A DNA stretch of 64,000 nt, taken from Hygrocybe punicea. Its lineage: Eukaryota; Basidiomycota; Agaricomycetes; Agaricales; Hygrophoraceae. Location: contig OY744462.1 in NCBI GenBank assembly GCA_963556145.1, positions 1,178,001 through 1,242,000 on the forward strand, given 5' to 3'. This document shows positions 10,411 through 22,265 of this stretch, in pieces. Both the position numbers and the translations under genes were made by a program. The notes beneath the pieces are model-generated. The model had not been told where the DNA came from. It did no database searches and worked only from the letters and a program-made list of their open reading frames with translations. Numbering within the stretch: position 1 is the stretch's first letter; every line of letters begins with the position of its first letter.

Positions 10411-10800
10411 TCATCCTCGCCTTTCGGGTTGTGCAGTACTTGATTGTTCAGTGAGGGCGAGCAAGTGATTAAGGAGGGGACTCACCTTGGCCAAATCTAC
10501 CCCTCCGTCCTCGTCGTTGCCAACCTTGTCACCGTTAGCCAATCGGCTGGCGTCATCATGGCCATCATCATCGTGTCCATTGTCATCGTGGCCATCGTTG
10601 TCATGGCCATCGTTGTCGTGGCCATCATCGTTGTGGCTGTGTATCTCAGTCCTGGTCGTCCACATTGCCGTCGTCCACGTTGCATCCCAGCTTCGTCACT
10701 GTCTGCATCAGCCTCATCACCATCGTCGTCCTCGCTATGGGTTTCCACATTGTCTGCGTAGCCATCCTCCCCATTCTTCACATACACATCGGCTCGCATT
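10411..10800. repeat. Simple repeat, GTCATGGCCATC-type
   Basis: Units of about 18 bp (CATCGTTGTCATGGC, CATCATCGTTGTGGC) around 10550-10640 give hydrophobic frames on plus and GHDND-type acidic frames on minus. Not regarded as a gene. Confidence 0.6.
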
Positions 10801-11639
10801 TTGACGCCATTAGGCCATGGCTTGCACTTCTTTGAGTTGGTGTTGGTGCTGATTGGCTGGGCATTGGTGCCGGCGTTGTGGGATCACGGTCTGTATTGAG
10901 ACGCATCCTCTTGCACAGGCATGGGGTTTTGGATTAGCGTAGTATTGTTATTCAATATTATCTAAAAAAATATAGTCAGTTTAATGTTAAATACCAATGA
11001 AACATACCTGAGGGCACGTAGCCCTGTTGGCGTCACCAACCCATCGAAAACCGCGGTGTCGCGGGTGCAGGTTGCGGTTTGTTTGCGGGTGCCAAATTTG
11101 GCAACCGTACCCATACCCACGCCACCCGTGACCTAAAACCTGCAGGTAAACCCGTACCCGTGGTCAACCTTATTCCCAAACCCAGCCATTCAGCACCCCT
11201 GCCAACCAGTTCCCACCGAAATTATCCCACCCATCCCACCACCCCCACGACTTGTCAATGCAGGTACCCAAACGATAGAAGAGGAACCACCACCCCAGCA
11301 CTACGAACCAGCTCGAACCAGCTTTGCATTTGCCCTCAACAAGGCTCTCCCAGAGGATATGTCCCATACTTGCCAGATTGCCGAACTTGCCTGGGGATCG
11401 GAAGAAGACCCACAATTTTACAGTCTCCTCGACCTCTCCCCGAACCACAAGACCTTTTTAGGGGTGCTCACCGAGATGATGCATCCTTTGCGTGGCGACC
11501 CCGATCTGGTTTTTGGGCCTGTGCTAGCCCCGGTGATAGTGAGGATAGTAGATGATTGGGTAGAGTTTTGTGGAGGATACGGATGAGTCAGAGGCCGGAG
11601 ATGTGTGCGAGGGTGCACACCATTTCGGAGGGGGGTACC
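10801..11639. other. Rest of element D interior, no gene seen
   Basis: AT-rich near 10940-11010, then GC-rich with ACCCGTACCCGTGG-like runs and a near-perfect palindrome GGTGCCAAATTTGGCAACC around 11088. A short frame at 11359-11586 has no recognisable domain. The purine-rich tract before the right LTR is at about 11622-11636. Confidence 0.4.
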
Positions 11640-11800
11640 TGCAGCAGGTGCTGCGAGCCCCTAGGACCCCAAGGACCCTTAGATAGTCTTTCCCTTTCCT
11701 GTTAGTAGCTTAGTCATCATCCAGGGTTTTCCCTTGCTTCCCCCTCCCTGCTGCGACTCCTCCTGAGTCTTCCCTCTGAGACCAGGAGATTCCCTCTCCA
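11640..11800 (+). repeat. Right LTR of element D
   Basis: 161 bp, ends CTCTCCA, followed by the ACGT duplication. Element A sequence resumes at 11805 and runs about 225 bp to its right LTR. Confidence 0.9.
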
Positions 11801-12029
11801 ACGTGACCGTTGTTCCTTTATCCAGCCGTTTCGCCCCACCCTCTTTTAGTAGCTCCGGACCACTGCTTCCCGACACTTCGATACCCACCGGCTTTGATCT
11901 CATTCACGTTGTACCATTGTTTCCACCTGTTTTTGACATCGCCTCCACTCATTTATTCCCACGACCCCGGTATCTTCGTTATTTCATATGGATCAACCAG
12001 GGATGGTCTCTATCTGAGTCCTGACTGGA

Positions 12030-12629
12030 TGTAGAGGCTCCGGGCCATCTGGACACGAATCCTCTTCATATCCCACATCATCCCCGTCCATTCCCATTCA
12101 TGTATCGTTTATTCCGCCCGATTCCGGTCCTCTCCGTCAATTCCGCTCCGGATCCCCCTCCGGAATCGTTCATACTCAAGATGCAATGTCTATAACGACC
12201 CGGAATTACTACGTATATAGTTACATATGATATATCTTCGTTTCCTGTTACTTAGTACATAGCACCATTCCTTCTATTCTCCACTCCACTCCTCCCCTAT
12301 CAGTTACAGCCTTCGCTTGTAGTACATAGTTACTACAGCACAGGATCACTCCCAGTAGTATAAAAGATGTACCCTTATACTACAACCATATCATATTACA
12401 TCCTATCATATTACAGGTTATCACTCCCCTTCAGTTCTATTTCTTAGTCCACTATTCGTATCTAGTCTTCGTACTCCACTCCCTTCACTTCCCCTCTGAT
12501 CCGGAACCCTGGATTCAGGTTGGATTGACTAGACTACATAGAAACACTTTACTTCTTTGATCTCTTTCTAGCAGACCACCCCTTCTAGTAGATTCCTATT
12601 CCGGGTCTACAACAGAACTCGCCGTCACA
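12030..12629 (+). repeat. Right (3') LTR of element A
   Basis: Starts TGTAGAGGCTCCGGGCC and ends CGCCGTCACA. About 600 bp against 588 bp for the left copy, with many small differences, so A is older than D and C. Confidence 0.85.
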
Positions 12630-14291
12630 GCGCCAAACCAAACAATCTTTGACAGCCTGCACAACCGACACCAGGGGCACAGGTCAATCTGAACGCATGC
12701 TAAAGGTATTTAACCTACAGACATACAAGGGTCATGTGCTTGGCAATTACGTGGAAACCATCAAGCAATATGGTACCACAGACTCCTACTCTTTGGAACC
12801 AGTGAGCTTGTTGAATTCATGCTGGTTAACAGGAATGACATATCTTCAACTCAATACTAATGCAGGGTGAACTCGAGCACCGCAGACCCAAAGCTAGCTA
12901 TAAAAGAACAAGTAAAAAGAATTTCATAAAACAATTGGCTCTAATCAAGCATTGACAAAGTCGTATTAGATGTATTCATCAGAAGGTTGTGAAGGATAAC
13001 GGATCTCTGGGTGGGAGACCTAACGAATTTGTAGCCAAAAACCTGGAAGTCCATCATCATATTGGTACCTCGGAGAATTATCCCCAACATATTGGATCAT
13101 TCCTGCGGTTACATGATGGGGATCCCACTACCAAGGTAAACTTAACCACTGTGGCTTGGTGGTAATTTATCCGTTCTCCAATAGGGGTTCTGGTCAAAGC
13201 TGAAGCAACATCTATTACCCCGCCTTAGAGTGGCACTAGATGCTGAAAAGCCGGTTGGCTGGTCGCCATCATTGTCCACCAGGCCTCATGACTACATCAA
13301 TTCTGACTCCACTCAGAATGAATTGGACTCTATTATTTTCAAGGGCGATCGAATGTACCAACATAATATCCTGCGAATTAATTATACAACCTACGATGTG
13401 CGACGTGCCCAAGATACACTCAACCCCAATACCGACCACCGTGACATCATGCTACTTTCCGATTTGCGAGATCACCCCAACTCTTCCATTCACCAATATA
13501 AATATGCTCGTATTCTGGGTATATACCACGTCAATGTCATATATACTGGCCCTGGAATGCTGGATTATCGTCCTCGCCGCATGGAGTTTCTGTGGGTATG
13601 GTGGCTTGAGAATATCAGGGAAGTATCAGTGCAGACTGGCTGGGATGCTGGCCAGCTTGATCACTTACAATTTCCAAGCCTACATGATGAGGAAGCATTT
13701 GGTTTCGTTGATCCTGCCCATATTCTACGTTCATGTCATCTCATCCCACTATTTGCCAGCGGGCAATGCCACCCAGATGGAGTGGGGATCTCAGGATGCA
13801 CATGCGATGTTAATGATTGGCAAATGTACTATGTGAACTGGTGAGTGGAGTCACTGGCTTTCTTTTGTTGAGGTGGTTGAACATAGGATGGCAGCTTCGC
13901 TGATTGTGACATGGTAATGCGATACCACTGGGGTCATGCTGTGGGACATGTCTACAGCCATACATTCGCTTCCCATTCCCAGGTCGGAGAAAGACGCATG
14001 CAGGATGCAGACATGAACGAAGGTCCAACACAGGAATCTTCACGCGGTGCTGGCAACTCCGGTGTGTTGCAAGGTGATGAAAATGGTGAAGGCAATGAGG
14101 AGAGCCAGGGTGACGAGTTGTCGGCAGAGTTTGAGGAGCTGGACAACTCAGACTTCGACGAACCAGATAGCAGTGATCGTGAAGGTGGTGGTGCAACAGA
14201 GGATGATGACTCGGACATTTCTAGTGATCACCTATTAGCAATGGAGATGTATGGTGATTTACGAGAGCTAGACCTCACAAGTTATGACTGA
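12630..14291 (+). pseudogene. Decayed transposon-type gene, C-terminal half
   Basis: Begins abruptly at the LTR. The order is FNLQTYKGHVLGNY, IKQYGTTDSYSLEP, a probable intron starting GTGAGC near 12800 and ending ATGCAG near 12866, then GELEHRRPKASYKRT, KKNFIKQLALI and a frame break at a TGA near 12951. After LHDGDPTTK another probable intron (about 13136-13185) leads to KLKQHLLPRLRVALDAE, NILRINYTTYDVRRAQD, MLDYRPRRMEFLWVWW and WQMYYVNW. The acidic tail at 13911-14287 ends the family. I recognise the set as a Plavaka-associated or similar transposon family common in Agaricomycetes; the exact superfamily is uncertain. The N-terminal half is missing and is not the gene left of element A. Confidence 0.6.
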
Positions 14292-15065
14292 CCTTGATAC
14301 CGGACAAGTCTGTATTTCATAAATGAGATATATCGGGTTCTGCTCCTGTTTCCTATTATTGCCCATCGTTCTTTGTTCCCGACGTGGAAGCGCAGTCTGT
14401 GCTTGAGTTACCAGAATCAATTGTCATCAGTGTTGGGTGCATCTATCTTTCACTCCGCAAGCCCACCGGATTTTGAGGACGAGGCAATGACATGCCACGC
14501 TAGCCGGCGCCGTCACAGGTTACCTGGCGATTATATTCGAAATCATGTCCTGGAGGACTGTTGTTGATCAACAGAAGTGTGTGGAATTCTCCCTGTCTTC
14601 TTTTGTCCCCTATCCCTGAAACTGAACATCATTTTCTCAAGGCTCCTGGAATGCATTTACTACAAAGCGTAATATTCGAATTCCTCATGACAATGTTCTT
14701 GTGTTTTCTCTCGCATGTGTACTATATCCAACTCCTTGCAACAGTCGCAACCGATGTGCTCAAGGGAAATATATCATAGCTGCAGTCAAATTATGTATGG
14801 CTTCCTTCTACATCTGGACACATTGGTATGCACAACATCTGTATTCCTTACAATGTCATGGGCATGATGATTTCCAAAAAAGTGTGCAGAGCTATAGCTT
14901 ACATTGGTGGGCACATTCTTCCACACGATGTCAATGTCTTGGAGGGGGGCAACGAGTTTCTGTGGTTCATTTTACGCACCAGTTGGACCCTGACTATGGC
15001 TTGCACTATTGCTTCTTATTATCTGAACCCCAATACTAACCAATTAACTAACTGATTGCAGACTT
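14292..15065 (+). pseudogene. Fragments of a further transposon-type gene
   Basis: Short frames such as DVEAQSVLELPESIVIS (14380-14430), PETEHHFLKAPG (14618-14655), NIRIPHDN (14670-14700) and CVLYPTPCNSRNRC (14715-14760) look like protein sequence, but the register changes every 50-100 bp. No domain could be named. Confidence 0.3.
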
Positions 15066-15294
15066 GGTCAAGGTGTGAGTAAGTAATCTTGAAACCACTG
15101 CACCTGGCTCTGCCGGTCCGGGGCTGTAATGGTGGTAGGTCCCAGTGCTTGGATAAATCCACCACAGTGACCCGTTCTAGCGTCCCCAGAATCAGGCAGT
15201 TGCATCTAGAACCCGACTTGGAATCTTTCATCAGATGCGATGAGAAAAATGGTTGAAATGGCGGGAATGGTATGATACTGATCTCTAGCACCTA

Positions 15295-15715
15295 TTGACA
15301 CATTTATCCTCTTACCTATCACCTTGCTCTCCATTCACCATCTTGCTCTCGACTCACCACCTTGCTCTCAACCTTGCTACAATGCCGTCACTCTCAACTA
15401 TCCTGTGGAACGGTCTCTACAGCAGACAACTCGCTAAACGAAAATTTGCTGAAACGCGACTTCACCAACATTATGAAATACGATGCCTCTGGAAACGTGG
15501 TGTTGAAGCCGCCTCCGTCAGGTATGTTTTCTCTGTCTCTTTGGCATTGACTTACTGTTTTCAGGCCAATCGTCTGGCATGGAGAGAGCGGCCGCGATCG
15601 CTATGGTGGGCACCTCACCGTCAAATGGACTTGGAAAGATGGGACTCACGTCACTACACAACATGTATACAAGTGTGACCGAGCGTATGGCAGAGCAGGG
15701 ACTTGGAGGTAGTTA
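15295..15715 (+). CDS. Small hypothetical gene, two probable exons
   Basis: An ATG at 15382 (MPSLSTILWNGLYS) and an overlapping frame (NSLNENLLKRDFTNIMKYDASGN, shown only in part) suggest a short protein with one frameshift. A plausible intron GTATGTTTTCTC...CTGTTTTCAG lies at about 15521-15564, followed by a frame ending MAEQGLGG and a stop. No family recognised. The upstream repeats of CACCATCTTGCTCTC at 15320-15375 may be 5' UTR. Confidence 0.3.
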
Positions 15716-16851
15716 GACAGTGAAATTCATGGAGGTTGTCTATTCTTAACCGTCATTTGTCAGATGTTGAGGTGAGTACAGTTGATTTCGGTGCTGACAG
15801 ATGTAACACAGACTAGCAAGGAGTTTCTAGGGTGACACACTAGTAATTTTGAAACAATGATTCTGGTGATGAAGATGTGTATTTGTATTTTATCCTTGAA
15901 CTCTTTTGTATACAGTAACATCCCTGATCCATTTCCAGTGGTTCTGTATTCTGCTCATTGGTTGAGAATAAACCGCTCTCAGTTTCAGCACCGCAAATGA
16001 ACGGTCAAGGGTGGAGAAGGGAACATTCAGTGCTTAGTCATCTCTCGTAAATTTTGTTTTTACAATAATACCAAGTGAGTGATTATGATGTAACGCATGC
16101 ACTTTTATTATTTGTGCGTTTTCACTGGCACGTTTCGGACCAGGCCCGAAATTCCTTTTCTTTTCTTTTTATTGTCCTGTCTCATTCTTGCTCACCCCCA
16201 CTGCTGCCGCTGCAACTAGCTTCGTTCATGATTGCCACCACCACCCTACTTACACAGCAATGACGGCAATGGAGAGCAATGCCAGGAGAGTAATGCGCCC
16301 ACCTACTGGCCCAGGTACATAGCCCAACCCCCCATCTTCTGACCTGTGCTCTGCTACGATGATGACTATGAGCAGGATGACAAATGTGATGATGATGACA
16401 ACAACAACAGTGATGGTGACAAGGCCAACAACAAGGACAGATGGAACCAGGGCAACAGGAAAGGGAACGAGGGCACAAGTCCCCTCCCTCTCTTGCTGCC
16501 CAGCTCCCCTGCCTCCCCAAACCAAACACCTCGCAAATGAGTATGGCCACCTCCATTGAGGCGCACATGGTGTTCGCGAGGTGTTCAGGACTGTAAAAAA
16601 TTGGTATTTCACAAGAATAATCAGAGGTTTGTCATAATGGCTTATATTGTATGGGAAAGCTTCTACAAGACTAGGAAAACACCTTTTGACTTAACTGGTC
16701 TTAGTAGGCTTAATCTGTCTTCAAATTTTATCAGTTAATTTAGCTATTGCAAATTGGTGCCACCAAAATGCTCATCAATTATCAACTCCGCCTGGATATG
16801 ATGAGAATTATATATAAAGGATTATCAGGTTGAAGCCATTGGTCAGAGTGT

Positions 16852-17101
16852 GTAATTCTGGTAGAGCATTATACACCTTGACACACACTTGCCAATGTGG
16901 TATCAAATGAATCATATGCTACAATAATTTCAGGCTCATGATAACTATAAATAAGATGACTGTCATGCTGGCATTGACCTCGCCATGTAATTGTCAACGT
17001 GTATAATTCTGGCAGAGACATCATATACCTTGACACACATTTGCCAATGTGGTAGCCAATGGTCATTATCTGGAATAATTTCAGGCTCATTATAACTATA
17101 G
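16852..17101. repeat. Diverged tandem duplication, about 150-bp spacing
   Basis: The block with ATTCTGGTAGAGCATTATAC, CCTTGACACACACTTGCCAATG and AATAATTTCAGGCTCATGAT (16855-16949) recurs as ATTCTGGCAGAGACATCATA, CCTTGACACACATTTGCCAATG and AATAATTTCAGGCTCATTAT (17005-17101). Confidence 0.7.
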
Positions 17102-18079
17102 ATAAAACTAGGTATAGCATTGTGAGTTGCTGGCAACATGAATATCACTTATCAACTCCGCCTGGAAAAACCAGCCTCCCCCCATTTCCTGACGCCACCT
17201 ATAGTCAGACTGCCTCTTGGATAGTTTTACGCGAAACACCTAATCTGATTTTTTCTTTTTTGCCGAATAAAGGTGGCAGAAGAAATGAACAAAATATCTT
17301 TTGGCAAAGTTGAATATATCGTCGCAAATGTAGCGGTACGTCACCTAGGCCGATACAACTTCATGCATGTTCATCCTGTCATCAGTGAAGATTCACTTTG
17401 AAAACGATGTATTGAGAAGAAAAAGCTTGCAACAGCGAATCTCCTTTCCTGAATACCCTCTTCCGCGATAATTTGCTGCTTATTAGACCTCTAAAACTAG
17501 CAATGAAATATTGCGTGGAGTCTCTGCAAGCAAAGATTGTTTCCCACATCGAGAAACAACTACCTTCGACACCCGCTGCCTGGGAGAGAATGCAGAGGTC
17601 AACCCCGGCTTCTCATCGATCATCTGAATCGTTCGCCAATGCGACATTCCCCTCTGTTATTCTGAATGCCTTCTACTATCTCTCTCCATGATTCAGCTTC
17701 CGGAAGAGAGCTTTTATGAGCAAGCCGCCGCCGCTGCCGCCAATTCTCGGTCTCGAGCGGAAGTCTTGACACGCGATGACCTGGTAACCCTCATTGTAGA
17801 GGCTGACGCAAATGGCAATGGAGGCCTCCGCTATTTCATCAGTAAATTCACAAGACCTTTTTTTACACCTTGAAGCCCTTGGACTTTTTTTCAATGTTTT
17901 TTTCATCTTTTTTATTCACTTAAACCAGGTTTTCATCTTTATCAACTTGAAACTTTTGACTTGAGAAGAAAATTTTAAATTTTTTTGGTTTGATTTTTTT
18001 CTTTTTTTCTTAATATGAAGCAATCTATTAACAGAGCTAGTGTATATTATTATTAATACTCAATCATGTGTTTTCAACA

Positions 18080-18440
18080 CCGGTATTTCTGCTTGTGAAG
18101 CTCTTGCAGTACTTTAACCTGTTGCTCTACTTGACATCTTACACATCTTTTACAACTTTTAATGCACATGTCAACTTACACGTGTTAATTACCTTTTTTT
18201 AACACTTTTATATCTGCTTGTAAGATCTTAAAGCACTTTGTTGTACTTGACATCTTACACATCTTTTATTGGTTTTGCTCTCTATATCAACTTGTACACG
18301 TTAACACTTTTTTCAGCAATTTTATATTTGCTTGTAAAGCTCTTGAACAACTTTGACCCATTATTCTACTTTATATCTTTCACATGTTTTATAGCTTTTA
18401 TTCTCAATGTAATTTCACAATTGTTGAACTCTTTTTTTAG
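18080..18440. repeat. AT-rich degenerate minisatellite, period about 115-123 bp
   Basis: Three units, each with GCTTGTAA, a CTCTTG...ACTTT segment, a CTACTTGACATCTTACACATC-like segment and AACACTTTT, starting near 18092, 18215 and 18331. Confidence 0.6.
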
Positions 18441-20313
18441 AGAGCTAATTTTGATTTAAGTATCTGTAGATTTTGATCATCACATTCTTCAGCATAATCC
18501 AGCCAGTGTTCAACAAGCACCTCACTGTCACTATCTTGCTAGGCATTGAAAGGTACTTTGTAAACACTTTGAGAGGTGGAAATCATGCTCAACTGGATGT
18601 ATTGGCGCAGGTGTGATGCACCTGGGACTGGTGAGGGACATGGTGGGGCCTGTATTTTGTGTTCAACAGGTTTGAGAGGTTGCAGTGGGGGTTGTTGTTT
18701 TGTCATGAGGTGCATAATAGGGGATGGAGCTTAAGTGGGTGAATGCAAAGGAGAGCAGTGGCAGTGGCAGTGAGTGGTGATTAGATTTTGGGGATATGGC
18801 AGGGGGGAGGCTTTAGGCAATAGCACGGGTATGGGTCTGGGTTGCCTTTTTGGGACCTGTGCAAAAACCTGACCTGCACTTGTGGGTAACAGGTAACCCC
18901 TGCCTAGTCCCACAGGTCATAGTCAAGGTAAGCTTTCATTCTATTCTACTTTTACACTAACTTACAGCTATAATCCATGACTCATGAGCTCTGTTGCTTG
19001 CAAGGAGGACATCGGTGACATTGAGTCACAATGTCACCGCATTGACAATGACAACAACACAACAACATGTGATGGTGACCACAAGGAGGGACAGGATGGG
19101 CTGGGCAGGTGGTTCCACCACCTCCCCTAAAGGTACATCTTTGTCCACTTTGATTGGTCACAGCTGACATCTTGGGTCCAGCTCAAACATTGACAGGAAA
19201 ACGATGGTGACAACGATGATGACATGGGTGACAATAATGGGAGAAGCTGGGAATTGGCTGGAGGAGTGGTGCTCCCACTCCCAGCCATGTGGTACATGTC
19301 CTCAGTCTTGAATGTCATCTCTGCTCACAAAATGGGCTGTAGGGCTTGAACATCACACAACGCCAATGATGTCGATGTGCATGATGTGTCCCTCAAGGTG
19401 TGTGGTTGATTTCTGTGTCCCACAGCATGAGGATGACATCCCCTTGTCATGACATCACAGAATTGCATCTCAATCACAGGTGAGATGACTGGATGTGTTC
19501 AAGACAGCATCTATGACATGTCTCACATTGTTCGGATTGCCTGGGTGGGTTGGGACTATGTCCAAGCCTGGAAACCCCTCACATTGGTGCTGTATCACAT
19601 CACTGGACATGTGTGCAGCCCATGCAAGGTGAATCCTGTGCCAGGACCTGGACAACTCTCCCACCCATCAAAAACCTGCAGTGACCCTCTGGTACCTGCA
19701 CACAACCCATGCATGACCCATACCTATGCATGTGGGTACAGGTCAATGGTGGGTATGGGTGCAGGTCAGCCCTCAGACACCTGGGGGTTGACCCATACCA
19801 TTGCCTAGTTATGTTCAAACAGCATGCATCCAGTTAGTGTGAGTTTCACTGCATTGTTGCATTGTAAGTTCTTGACTGAAGCAATTGACCATGGTGTGTG
19901 ATCACCCATGGGTTTCCTAAAAAGGGTTCCACAAGTATGGGTTAAGGGTCTGGCAATATTAACCTGCTCCCATACCATCACCTGTCAGGACGGTGTTATG
20001 GGTGCCTGACGGATTATCTTGACTCTCTCATGTATGTCAATTGAGTCATGGCTCTCTTATCTATTGTTATGGACAGGACTCTGAATGACACTAGACTTAG
20101 TCATTTGATGGTGCACTGCCTTATTGTTCATCATGGTGATGCCACTCAAGTCAGATCCCTAGTCACACCACAGAGTCAAGTCTGGATCTTGGAGGGTATA
20201 AGGAGAGGTTCTTCTCTTGAACCTCCCAGCATCTCCCCCATACCAAAAGACACAAAGAAAACCAACTACAAAGCTGCTTAAGCTGCTCTTGTGCCAACCA
20301 GAACAAGGCAACC

Positions 20314-21354
20314 ATGGCCAAGAAGTCTCCTGCTGCAACATCAGCAAACAGTTCTGTTGTCGCAGACAATGAGTCATCTGTGATGGATATTGATGTGGAT
20401 GATCAATCTTCAAAAGCTGATACACAACTTGAAACAGCAACCGAGGTCATTCAGTGAGGCTCTGATGTACCTTGAAGAACTTCACGACCAGCTCCAGCTG
20501 AGCACCCAGAAATCAGTATCCTTATCCACGATATGGAGAGCCTTGCACCATAGTGGGCATACTATGAAAAAGGTTGGTTTCCTTTGTTTTTAGCTATTCT
20601 AACTAACGATTTTGATAATTCTACACAGCTGATGAAGGTAGCTATTGAGAGGAGCGCTCTGCTGCATGCCAAATATATACAAAGGGTTGGCCTTCAGTAT
20701 CAAGCCAAGCAGCTAGTATTTGTAGATGAGAGTGCCTGTGATCAGCATACAACGTACCAGGGCCACGCTTGGGCGATTTGGGGCCAGCGTGCTGTCAGAA
20801 AAGCCTTTTTCATTCGGGGCAAACAGTATTTTGTTTCTTTATCTATTCAAGATCAGTAACTGATACCAGTGATTCAAGATATTCCATACTTCCTGCCATT
20901 TCCTTCGATGGGATGTTGACTGTGAAGATTGTTGAAGGGTCATTCAACATGTCTCGCTTCGCCGAATTCATTGAAGAGCTGCTGGAGCGGATGAATCCTT
21001 TTCCCAAGGTCAACTCCGTCATTGTAATGGATAACTGCCACATCCACAAGTCCAATCTAATTGCCAAAATGATCGAGGAAAGGTATGTCATTGATCCTGC
21101 TTCCTTGCAGGTACTCATTGGATTATAGGGGTATGCGAAATGAATTTCTCCCCCCATACTCACCGGATTTCAACCCAATTGAACTGGCATTCTTGGCAAT
21201 CAAGTCCAACATCAGGCGGAAGGGCAACATAGTGCGTGCAGTGATGGAAGCACCTGACCAGCAGGCTGAGGTCTTTTGCCAACTGTGGGAATCGGTGCAC
21301 ACAGTGACAGCAGATGATGCGGAGTCTTTCTATCATCACTATGGATATTTGTAG
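20314..21354 (+). CDS. Tc1/mariner (DD34E) transposase, 5' part damaged
   Basis: DDE transposase of the Tc1/mariner/IS630 type, which cuts and pastes elements at TA. The three catalytic blocks are VFVDES (first Asp), IVMDNCHIH (second Asp) and PPYSPDFNPIE (Glu), with 34 residues between the second Asp and the Glu. Probable introns at 20573-20628, 20826-20878 and 21083-21128 join all blocks in frame: exons 20629-20825, 20879-21082 and 21129-21354 total 627 nt. Upstream, SVSLSTIWRALHHSGHTMKK looks like the end of the helix-turn-helix domain. The ATG at 20314 opens a frame that stops at 20457-20459 and is offset from the downstream frame, so a frameshift or missed intron lies near 20400-20450. 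Terminal inverted repeats were not located. Possibly inactive because of the 5' break. Confidence 0.75.
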
Positions 21355-21599
21355 CTACATCTGGCAAGACTGATGTAGGAATATTTTGTTGTACTTAGTA
21401 ATTGTGCAATTATCAATGTCTTTTCTTTGACATCTGTTGATGGACTTCATTGCTTGGTAACCTTTGTGGAGGGGTTGAGACCTTCATCAGCAAATCCTTA
21501 TTTTGTTTGGGTAAAATTGTACATTGATGAGGATTATTGAATATGGCTGCCTGTGGAGCTGGACCCTAGTTTGCTTGTTGAGGGGAGGAGCCAGGCACA

Positions 21600-22265
21600 A
21601 GTATCAAAAGGCATCACTGCCTTTCATTTTCAGGGAAAATGAGTTGGCACCAAGGTCTACCAGCAATACAACAACCAGTTCATCAATGGGAGTTAGTATT
21701 GCCTGGTTTGAGTGAAGTAATGGTCTACGATGGCAACACAGGATGGTCAATGAGCATCATTGCTGTTGAGATAAAAGGAGTTGGCAACAAGGCCTACCAA
21801 CAGTACAACAACCAGCTCATCAATAGGAGTCAGTATTGCCTGGTTTGAGTGAAGTAATGGTCTATGATGGCAGCACAGGATGGTCAATGGGCATCATTGC
21901 CTTTGGGATAAAAGGAGTTGGCAACAAGGCCTACCAACAGTACAACAACCAGCTCATCAATAGGAGTCAGTATTGCCTGGTTTGAGTGAAGTAATGGTCT
22001 ACGATCACAACACAGGATCATCAAAGGGCATCATTGCCATTGGGATAAAGGGAGTTGGCAACAAGGCCTACCAACAGTACAACAACCAGCTCATCAATAG
22101 GAGTTAGTATTGCCTGCTTTGAGTGAAGTAATGGTCTACGATGGCAGCACAGGATAGTCAATGGGCATCACTGCCACTCCGATAAAAGGAGTTGGCATCA
22201 AGGCCTACCAACAATACAACAACCAGCTCGTCAATGGGGGTTTGTGTTGAGTCAAGTAATGGTCC
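21600..22265. repeat. 137-bp minisatellite, about five units
   Basis: The motif GGAGTTGGCAACAAGGCC recurs at 21640 (variant), 21777, 21914, 22051 and 22188, an exact spacing of 137 bp. Units contain CAACAACCAGCTCATCAATAG and GAGTGAAGTAATGGTCTA. The period is not a multiple of three, so the short frames across it are not meaningful. Confidence 0.9.

Larger units (their letters stand above)
6116..11800 (+). mobile_element. Element D: non-autonomous LTR retroelement with 161-bp LTRs
   Basis: Direct repeats of exactly 161 bp at 6116-6276 and 11640-11800 (TGCAGCAGG...CTCTCCA) differ by about two transitions, so the insertion is young. The target duplication is the 4-bp ACGT at 6112-6115 and 11801-11804. 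A primer site starts at 6280 and a purine-rich tract GGAGGGGGG precedes the right LTR. The interior has no reverse transcriptase, protease or integrase. It holds a short coiled-coil frame, degenerate proline/threonine-rich repeats, two stem-loops and a simple repeat. Element C (7996-10136) is inserted inside. Classified as a LARD/TRIM-like element from structure only. Confidence 0.85.
1697..12629 (+). mobile_element. Element A: gypsy-derived LTR retroelement without pol, carrying nested insertions
   Basis: Two direct repeats of about 0.6 kb (1697-2284 and 12030-12629) start TGTAGAGGCTC and end GCCGTCACA. Between them lie a tRNA-type primer site just inside the left LTR, a gag remnant on the plus strand, serine/proline-rich low-complexity DNA and the antisense gene ORF3 on the minus strand. 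No reverse transcriptase, RNase H or integrase was found, so the element would depend on an autonomous relative such as element B. Elements D (6116-11800), C (7996-10136, inside D) and a MITE (4649-5022) were inserted later. No target duplication is seen: the 4 bp outside are CTGA and GCGC. The two flanks also come from unrelated decayed genes, so the ends may derive from two different insertions. Confidence 0.8.
15716..20030. other. Gene-poor region with simple repeats
   Basis: No convincing gene. Contents: a GATGATGAC/AACAAC-type simple repeat at 16355-16420, a duplicated block at 16852-17101, AT-rich degenerate repeats at 18080-18440, and CAGGT/GGGTA-rich stretches near 18830-18910 and 19660-19800. 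Short frames (for example 19449-19808) lack recognisable domains. Confidence 0.45.

Noticed and set aside
10444..10761. Hydrophobic plus frame as a membrane protein
   Set aside because: Made by an 18-bp simple repeat; the opposite strand is equally open.
16346..16559. Asp/Asn-rich short frames
   Set aside because: Driven by a GATGATGAC/AACAAC simple repeat.
21600..22265. CRISPR-like array
   Set aside because: Unit of 137 bp is repeated whole with no variable spacers, and the DNA is eukaryotic; it is a minisatellite.
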